Positions 9,631 to 15,770 of a DNA stretch of 15,770 bases are shown one piece after another. Within the stretch, counting starts at the first letter, position 1, and the number at the start of each line of letters is the position of its first letter. The position numbers and the translations under genes are program-made. The notes beneath the pieces are model-generated. The model was not told where the DNA came from, did no database searches, and worked only from the letters and a program-made list of their open reading frames with translations. The DNA lies in contig QAXK01003721.1 of assembly GCA_004335735.1 (NCBI GenBank), forward strand, positions 1 through 15,770, in the 5' to 3' direction. The stretch is from Chlorella sp. KRBP (taxonomy: Eukaryota > Chlorophyta > Trebouxiophyceae > Chlorellales > Chlorellaceae).

Positions 9631-10968
9631 GCGCGCTGCGCTGGCTGGTTGGCTGGCAGTGTGCGTCCCCGCTTGCTCGAGGTTTGCTGGTTTGCGGTCT
9701 GATGATGCGCTTGCGGGGAATTGGGGGCAGAGTAATAGCGCGATGCACCGCACTGTGCAGCGCGCTCAGGGGCTGGGGAGGGGGGGAGTCAAGAAGTTTA
9801 GCCGCTGCACTAGCGTAGATGTGCGCAGAGTTTGTGTCTCGGGGGTGTGAGCGTTGAGACCCTGCCTTTGCTTGAGAAGCAGCAAGGAGGAACAACTGCA
9901 CAACATGGGCCACGTGCCAGGGTCTCCATACCAGGGTGCTGATGAGGGCGGGAGGGCAGGTGCCTGGCTGCAGCAGTCTGTGCTGCTTGGTGGCACCCGC
10001 CCATTTCTAGTCTGATTGCGTGTTCGTGTGCAGCTGTGTGCAGCTAGCAGTCATGCAGTGGTGGAGGCGCCCGTGCCGCGCAGATTGCTTTGAGTGTGGC
10101 GTCTGCTGAGGTCTAGGTGCTGCTGATCGTTATGGGTGAACCTCTTGCGCCACGACCCACCAGCGCTGTTTGTTGTTGTCAGGTCATGCCTGAAACCCGG
10201 CCAGCAGTTGCACAGCACAGGTAGAGCGAGAGGGGAAACGGGTGCGGGCGCGGTGCACGCCATGGTGGTGTGGTTAAGCGTACAGTGTAGGCAGACCTGC
10301 AGACCTTTGAATGATTGCTTCCTCCCTCGTGGGTGAACCAGGAGCGTGCGAGAAGTTGCCAACCAGTGCCACACGTGCCCCTTGACGGGGCCGCCTGCTC
10401 CTCCTCCGGGGCGTGCCACACTCACTCAGAGAGAAATACCCTTTTTGAGAGGATTCGCTTTCTGTTGTTGTGTAGCAAAGGAGCCTTGCCGCAGGGTAGC
10501 CGCCATGCGTGGCAGGCCGCTCCTGCTTGTGAGTTTGCGGTGGCGCGCAATGCCAGCATGGGTTGCTGACCGTGGGATTCCGTCCAGATGGCCGAGTGTC
10601 GTGACCAGGGCGTGAGCAGCAGGAGGAACGCAGAGCGAGTGGACACAAACTCTTACTGCCCACGCATATGCACACGACTTTGGTGTGCGTTGCGGCTTTA
10701 TGACTATGGCCTGAGATGGTTGGATTCATGATGCGGCGCCTGCTATGATGTGATGTGGGAGTGGCGGGGCTGCAAACGCCCCACGCCCGGCAATGGCTGT
10801 GGGATGCAACAGGAGAACACGCGCAAGCCAAGCTGCAAGAGAATCTCAGCTGTCAGACCCTGTCGATTTGTGTGGCACGTTACTGATCCGCAAGCGTTGG
10901 CCGTAGCCTCACACAGCGCAGCAGAAGCAGCATCGCGTCCCGCCCCTGCAGCGCGCTGCTTGGACACA

Positions 10969-13900
10969 ATGAGTTCCCCGCTGTCTGCGGCCAGCGGCCA
11001 GGCGTCGGCCAGCCTGAGATGGGTGCTGGAGGAGGATGCAGCGCACGCGTCAGTCTACGGGCGGTCTAAGGACTCGCTATCTCGCTCGCTCTACAGCGCC
11101 ATCGTCACGCTGACCCTCGGCGTGCTGGGCAGGTCCGTGAGGCGTGCACCCCAGCGCAGCCAGTGAGTAAGCAGCGCCAGGCAGCAAGGACACGGCCGCA
11201 AGACGTGTTGGTGGTGTGCCGTGTGCCTGTGTGCAGCACCATCCTGCCCGTGCCGTTTGCCATCTCGCGGACGGGCGTCTTGCCGGGCGTCGTGACCATG
11301 CTCCTCGTGGCCTATGTGAACGACTGCACCTGCTGCATGCTGGTGCGCTGGGGTGGCGCTGGAGGGCGTTCTGCAGGCTGCCTGCTGAACTAGTGCGCAG
11401 CCGGGGTTCGCGACCCAGCGCGCTAGACGGCCAACACTTTGAGAGAGACCACTTGCAGAGGTGGGATAGCCACCATGTGACACACTTGTCGTTCCACACT
11501 TGTTGGCAGGTGCGGGCGGCGACTGTGACGGGCAGGACGGGCTACGAGCAACTAGCAGAGTGGGCCGGCGGCAAGAAGGCACGGGTGAGCGAGAGGCTGG
11601 GTGTGCGAGTGGGTGGGTGGGCTTGGGCAACCTAGCACGAATATAGGACAGCGCCCCCTGCTGCCCCGGGCCGCCCAGCTCGCCCTCGCTGCCTTGACCC
11701 GCTTGGGATCGTGGTGGCGCCTGCAGTAGCAAGCCGGGACCTGTCCGCTCTCTTCGTGATTGCACCCACACTGTCCCTCTGCCGAACATGTTGCACGGGT
11801 GCGCTTGCAGGTGGTGACCCAGGTGTCGCTCATCCTGCTGCTGTACGGCACGCTGTGCGGTGGCCTGGCGTTCCTGGCAGACGTGGCGCGCATGATGGTG
11901 CTCAAGGGCATCCCCGCCCCGCTGCCGCAGCTCTCCCCGCCACCTGAGCCCACCACACACATAGCGCTGGGCGCCTCAGCAGCAGCGCTCTCAGCAGCAG
12001 CGCGCTCCCTGCTGGGTCCCCTGGCCACCACGGGCTCTATAGGGGAGGGGCCAGGTCCGTGGCCGTGGGTGGACCAGTGGGTGGAGCGCGTGCGTGACTG
12101 GGTGCTGCACACGGCGCTACCAGTCATGAGGGAGGACGGTCGGCCCCTGATGCTCATTGTGGTGGCCACGATCCTCTATCCCCTATGCCTGCAGAAACAC
12201 ATCCGGCAGGTGTGTGGTGTGCTGGGGGGGCCGCTGGCAAGTGCAGCTGGGCAAGTGTGGCGCAGGCACCCGCATGTCCACGACAACGTGATAACACAGG
12301 CTGGTGTGCGCGTGTGCGACTGTGCGTGTGCAGTTTGAGAAGGCGGCCACCGTGGGTGTGGTGGTGGTGGTGGTGCTCATGGGCATCGTCGTCGGCAACG
12401 CCGTGCGGTTAGGTGAGCGAGGGCCATACCACCTGCAGCCGGGCGTGTCTACTACTGTCCCTGGGGGTTCGTGAGCTAGCAGCCCTGGCATGGTGTGTGG
12501 CACCTTTCGTCGTGTGTGTGTGCGTGCAGGTTTCCCTGCCGTGGCGGCGGGTGAGCTGCCCGTGTGGGGCTTCCACAGCGGGGGCCACGAGGCGCTGCCA
12601 GAGGCATTTGCGGTCCTGGGCTTTGCCTTTTACATGCAGGTGTGTAGGCTGGGGGCGCAGTGCTGGGGCAATGTTGGGGGAGAGGACAGCAGCAGGGTGG
12701 CATGACGTAGCGAGCACACACGTAGCGCCGTTGACGCACTGCCTGTTCACCTGCCCTGCCGTGCCGTGCGCAGCCCATGCTCATGCCTCTGCTGGGTGAG
12801 CTGCCCCCTGGGGAGGCGGGGCGCGTGGTGTCGGAGCGGGCCGTGCACATTGTGCTCTACGGTGAGGGGACAGGCAGCGCCCTGTGTTAATGATCCATGT
12901 GCTGCGGCACAACGTATGACAGTTTTGCGTTGAGGCGGCGAGAGGCCCACGCCAATTGTGGCACCCGTCACGTGTTGCTGCACAGGTGTGGCGTGTGCTG
13001 CGTACGGGACCGTGGGCGTGTTTGGTGCCGCCACGTACGGGGACCGCACAGAGTCGAACATCATGTGAGCCCTAGCGCTGGAAGGGAATGCGCATTTTCA
13101 CCTGCGTGCAGCGCACCTCACCTCAGACGCTTGACCACTTTCCTGCCGCCATCACTACGTGCTGCAGGGTGAATGACTTGCTCATGGGTATGCCCACGCC
13201 CACCTTGCTGCTGTACGGCGCGCTGCTGGTCTACCTCTGCTGCGGCATGGTGACCACGCACTACGCCCTAAGGGCCAGCCTGCAGGTGCTGCTCATGCCC
13301 TCGGCCTCCTCGGACAGCGCCAGTGACGGGCCGCACGAGACGGGAGCACCCATCAGCCTGCGCGCCGCACCACGGGTGGGTGAGACGTGCAGCATCACAC
13401 TCGGGGGCCTGCCCTTAGCTTGGGTGGCTACACATGCGCCGCCAGTGTCTTGCAGCTCCGTGACCCGTCATGCTCCTGTCAATGTCCATGCATCTGCCGC
13501 CCCATGCAGGTGCTCCTGACGACGTGCATCCTGCTCATGGCCCTGGCCGTCGCCGTCACCTTCCCCACCCAGGTGAGTGAGGGGCGACATGCTGCACCAG
13601 CTTGCTAGCTAGAGGTGTTGGTGTCACGCTCTGCTGTGGCGGATGCACCTTGGACAACCGCCCGCCCACACCACACCACACCACACCACACCACACCACA
13701 CCACGCAGGCTGAGCGCATCTTTGCGCTGACTGGCTGCACGGCCGTGTGCCTGGTGTGCTACATCATCCCCGTCTTCATCCACCTGGTGCTGCACCACCG
13801 CATGCACCACCATCAGCACCAGCACGTGACGGCGCTGGCGGCGCACCGCACCGCTGCGGCCGGGCGCACCAGCATGGCACGTTCCTCGGCAGGGCCAGCG

Positions 13901-14524
13901 GGGCGCAGCACAGGCACGGGGGGCCACAGCAACGGAGAGTGGGAGCGCGGGAGTGAGAGCAGTGGCCCTGAGCTCATGCTCATCCCTCCCGTCAGCCCAG
14001 GAGGCGACGTGGCGTCAGTGGGCAGCCGTCTGGTGACGCCCACGCACCAGGGAGGGGCGGCGGGCGCGCTGCTGCACCCCTCCTCCACGGCGCAGGTCCC
14101 GCACCCGGTGGGCGGGTCAGGGGGGGCGCCTTCGCGCGGCAGCAGCGACTGCGTAGGGGCGGGCCAGCAGCACGGCGACGCGGTGGCGGCGTGGCGGCAC
14201 TACCAGCAGCAGCAACAGCAAGGCTGGCCGGCGGACGCTGGGCTGCGGGCGCCGCTGCTGCAGGCGCACGCCCACGCCTCTGCTGGCAGCGGCGGCGCCG
14301 CGTCGTGGGCGGGCCCCCCGCCCCTGTCCCACTGGCACTACGACAGCGCCACTGAGCTGGTGGCGTCAGGCACGCGCCCCCGCCGCCGCACGTGCGCCCA
14401 GCTGGTGTCCCTGCTGGCGCTGCCCGCGTTGATCATATCGGTGGGCGTCGGCTTCTCGCTGGCGGGCCTGTACGTGGGCGCCATGGACGTCTGGCACGCA
14501 TGGCACGACGGAGGCGAGGCGTAG
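10969..14524 (+). CDS. Amino acid transporter, AAAP / SLC38-like family, 11 exons, 728 residues
   Basis: Exons: 10969-11132, 11237-11342, 11510-11584, 11811-12209, 12334-12412, 12530-12639, 12774-12861, 12986-13064, 13168-13375, 13510-13572 and 13709-14524; every intron is GT-AG and all phases agree. The product has 11 hydrophobic segments, the usual AAAP number: about residues 43-66 (with LGSTILPVPFA), 70-89, 119-145, 229-244, 253-273, 294-318, 335-358, 377-409, 438-455, 461-485 and 688-715. The stretch AAYGTVGVFGAATYGDRTES resembles the family's GYxTFG..T.SxIL region. The family moves neutral amino acids by coupling to H+ or Na+ across plasma or vacuolar membranes; substrate and membrane cannot be told here. 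A roughly 75-residue loop follows segment 3, and a roughly 200-residue His/Gln/Gly/Ser-rich loop lies between segments 10 and 11. ATG 10969 (context ACACAATGAG) is chosen; an in-frame ATG at 10750 would add 73 residues. The family call is strong and the exon map is good. Confidence 0.87.
13666..13700 (+). repeat. (CCACA)7 microsatellite in transporter intron 10
   Basis: Seven perfect CCACA units lie immediately before the CCACGCAG acceptor of the last transporter intron (13573-13708). They take the place where a pyrimidine- or TG-rich tract is expected. Copy-number change would alter the distance between branch point and acceptor but not the reading frame. Confidence 0.92.
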
Positions 14525-14653
14525 GGGGGCCCTGTCCTCGTGTTCCTCCTGTGCCAAACTTCTGCAAGCCCTAAGTGTTTGTGCCGGCGCGCACGCTCGC
14601 GTCTCCCTCCTTTGGCGTCTGCGGGTCCGTGCCTAGGAGCCGCATTCTCCAAC
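14525..14653 (+). promoter_or_regulatory. 129-bp spacer: transporter 3' UTR and RPS9 promoter/5' leader
   Basis: The transporter stop and the RPS9 start codon are only 129 bases apart, so the 3' UTR of one gene and the promoter and leader of the next must share or overlap this space, unless the RPS9 promoter lies within the transporter's last exon. A 12-base pyrimidine run (TCTCCCTCCTTT) lies at 14602-14613 and TTCTCC at 14645-14650. Pyrimidine-rich starts are common in ribosomal protein genes, but no transcription start can be placed. No TATA box or TGTAA signal is visible. Confidence 0.5.
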
Positions 14654-15770
14654 ATGCCGCAGATCGGCTTCTACCGCAACTGTGAGTCGCGCGGCGCGAT
14701 GAGGAGCACGACGGGCGGCAGCACTCGGCGCGGGCGAGAGCAGCTCTACCAGCCAAGACGATGGCTTGAGCATACAGCAGCCGTGGAGGCGGACAGGCGC
14801 CCGCAGCTAGAGCAGCGAGTGCAGGGGCCCAAGATCGCGCGACTGCAGAGGAGCCACAGCGATGGAGGCAGCAGCGGCACCGCGGCAGGCAGATGCAGCA
14901 TGCTCCTATCCAGTGACCCAGCACACTGCAGCGCCGCTCGCAGCTCGCCAGGCGCTTCAGGCGTCTGTACTGCGATGGCCACGACTCGGTGCGCGCAGAT
15001 GGCAAGACGTTCAAGAAGCCACGGCGTCCGTTCGAGAAGGAGCGTCTCGATGCCGAGCTGAAGCTCGTCGGCGAGTACGGCCTGCGCAACAAGCGCGAGC
15101 TCTGGCGCGTGCAGGTGCGCCATCGCCACTCGGCACCTCGGGCAAGCGCAGCGGCCTGGAGCGTCTGGAGCGGCAGCAGCACAGGGCAGCAGCAGCGCAG
15201 ATGTCGGCGTGGCAGTGCCGCTGGGCAGCAGGGGCAATTGTGCTCGTTCGCCATCCTCTAGCCACCACGCCCCCCTGCGCACAGGTGGTGCTGAGCAAGA
15301 TCCGCAATGCCGCGCGTACGCTCCTCACGCTGGACGAGAAGGACCCCAAGCGCATTTTCGAGGGGCAGGCGCTCATGAGGCGCTTGTACAAGTATGGCCT
15401 GATGAACGAGACGCAGGACAAGCTCGATTACGCGCTGGCGCTGCAGCCAAACGACTTCCTGGAGCGCAGGCTGCAGACCCTGGTCTTCAAGCAGGGCCTC
15501 GCCAAGTCCATCCACCACGCCCGCGTGCTCATCAAGCAGAGGCACATCAGGCGCGTGCCTGCTGCAGCTGGGGCAGTGCAGCAATTGAGGCTGTCAGCGC
15601 TGCAGCTGGGAGCCACAGCTGCAGCAGGAATGTGCGGCGGCTCACAGCAGCGGGAGCGGTGGGCTAGAGCGGTGTGGACAGCCCGTGGGCCAGGTGCCGG
15701 TGCTCAGCGCTTTGGCTGCACGTGCGTGCTCTTCACCATCTGCAGGGTGGGCAAGCAGGTGGTCAACGTG
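14654..15770 (+). CDS. RPS9: 40S ribosomal protein S9 (uS4), 3' partial
   Basis: Exons 14654-14681, 14999-15114, 15285-15550 and 15746-15770 (continuing) give 145 residues of a protein usually near 190 long. It begins MPQIGFYRNYGKTFKKPRRP, as in plant and green-algal S9, and continues through FEKERLDAELKLVGEYGLRN, TLLTLDEKDPKRIFEGQALM, DFLERRLQTLVF and SIHHARVLIKQRHIR to VGKQVVNV, where the window ends. S9 is a core small-subunit protein that binds 18S rRNA through its S4 domain (from about residue 107) near the mRNA channel and is needed for early 40S assembly and decoding accuracy. Introns 1 (14682-14998) and 2 (15115-15284) have ordinary donors (GTGAGT, GTGCGC). Intron 3 has a GC donor and splits Arg137 inside the S4 domain. 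Identity is certain; the third intron boundary is inferred from family alignment. Confidence 0.95.
15551..15745 (+). other. RPS9 intron 3: GC-AG intron, 195 nt, in-frame and stop-free
   Basis: The family sequence RHIRVGKQ requires joining ...CACATCAG to GGTGGGCAAG. The base after CATCAG is the start of GCGCGT, exactly the common donor GTGCGT with T changed to C at +2; the acceptor is CATCTGCAG. No GT site nearby gives the right frame and sequence. The excised part is 65 codons long with no stop in the coding frame, and its translation (Ala/Gly/Gln/Arg-rich with several Cys) is unlike S9. A GC-AG intron is the best reading; a sequence or assembly error at +2, or a retained insertion, are the alternatives. 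Confidence 0.75.
15599..15625 (+). other. 10-bp perfect inverted repeat in RPS9 intron 3
   Basis: Arms GCTGCAGCTG (15599-15608) and CAGCTGCAGC (15616-15625) are exact reverse complements with a 7-base loop. In the pre-mRNA this would form a stable hairpin about 50 bases after the GC donor. CTGCAG-type words are common in this genome, so chance formation is possible. Confidence 0.7.

Larger units (their letters stand above)
9018..10968. other. Intergenic/UTR region without a supported gene
   Basis: This 1.95-kb stretch separates the kinase stop from the transporter start. It should contain the kinase 3' UTR and the transporter promoter and 5' UTR, but the boundaries are not visible. No TGTAA poly(A) signal, clear TATA box, tRNA or other RNA gene was recognised. 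Minus-strand open frames here (up to 382 codons across 8765-9913) are low-complexity, partly antisense to the kinase exon, and translate the CTG runs as Gln or Ser. I see no convincing protein on either strand. From about 9850 to 10968 the sequence is ordinary mixed sequence with no repeat that stands out. Confidence 0.6.

Noticed and set aside
8765..9913. Minus-strand open frame of 382 codons with Gln runs, considered as a convergent gene
   Set aside because: Part is antisense to the last kinase exon and the rest is built on the two CTG runs and simple repeats. No conserved domain or credible splice structure was found.
9018..10968. tRNA, transposon ends or a CRISPR array in the intergenic region
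   Set aside because: No T-loop or cloverleaf pattern, no terminal inverted repeats or transposase-like protein, and no regularly spaced repeats were seen.
13666..13700. CCACA units as an interstitial telomere repeat
   Set aside because: The unit does not match known plant or green-algal telomere repeats (TTTAGGG, TTTTAGGG), so it is a simple microsatellite.
14682..14998. Possible C/D-box snoRNA in RPS9 intron 1
   Set aside because: A GCGATGA near 14695 resembles a C box only loosely, and no paired D box with closing stem was found.

Overview
The window looks like nuclear DNA of a GC-rich green alga, most likely a chlorophycean related to the Chlamydomonadales. The evidence is spliceosomal introns with GTGAGT/GTGCGT-type donors and TG-rich tracts ending in GCAG, very long low-complexity coding exons full of CAG (Gln) and GGT/GGC (Gly) codons, and a cytosolic ribosomal protein S9 of plant/algal type. 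The genus cannot be fixed from the sequence. The TGTAA poly(A) signal typical of volvocine algae was not seen downstream of either complete 3' end.

Layout: three genes lie in tandem on the + strand. (1) Positions 1-9017 hold the 3' part of a giant serine/threonine protein kinase gene. The window opens inside the activation segment (TLDYMAPE). The rest of the kinase C-lobe is spread over three exons and is followed by a low-complexity tail of about 2,760 residues (Q/G/S/A/H-rich), most of it in one exon of 7.1 kb. (2) Positions 9018-10968 are intergenic or untranslated. They hold a direct repeat across the kinase stop codon, a CA/GA microsatellite and a tandem duplication carrying two (CTG)7 runs; no gene could be supported there. 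(3) Positions 10969-14524 encode an 11-exon, 728-residue amino acid transporter of the AAAP/SLC38-like family with a roughly 200-residue hydrophilic insert before its last membrane segment. (4) After only 129 bp, positions 14654-15770 hold the first four exons of RPS9 (ribosomal protein uS4), which runs off the window.

The three genes have no evident shared pathway. The point most worth checking is RPS9 intron 3. It appears to use a GC donor (GC-AG intron), is exactly 195 nt (a multiple of three), has no in-frame stop and carries a 10-bp perfect inverted repeat. Retaining it would insert 65 residues into the S4 RNA-binding domain instead of ending the protein. Kinase intron 2 (141 nt) is likewise stop-free and a multiple of three. 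The long conserved-looking islands inside the kinase tail are the second point of interest. No mobile element, CRISPR array or clearly new multi-gene system was found.
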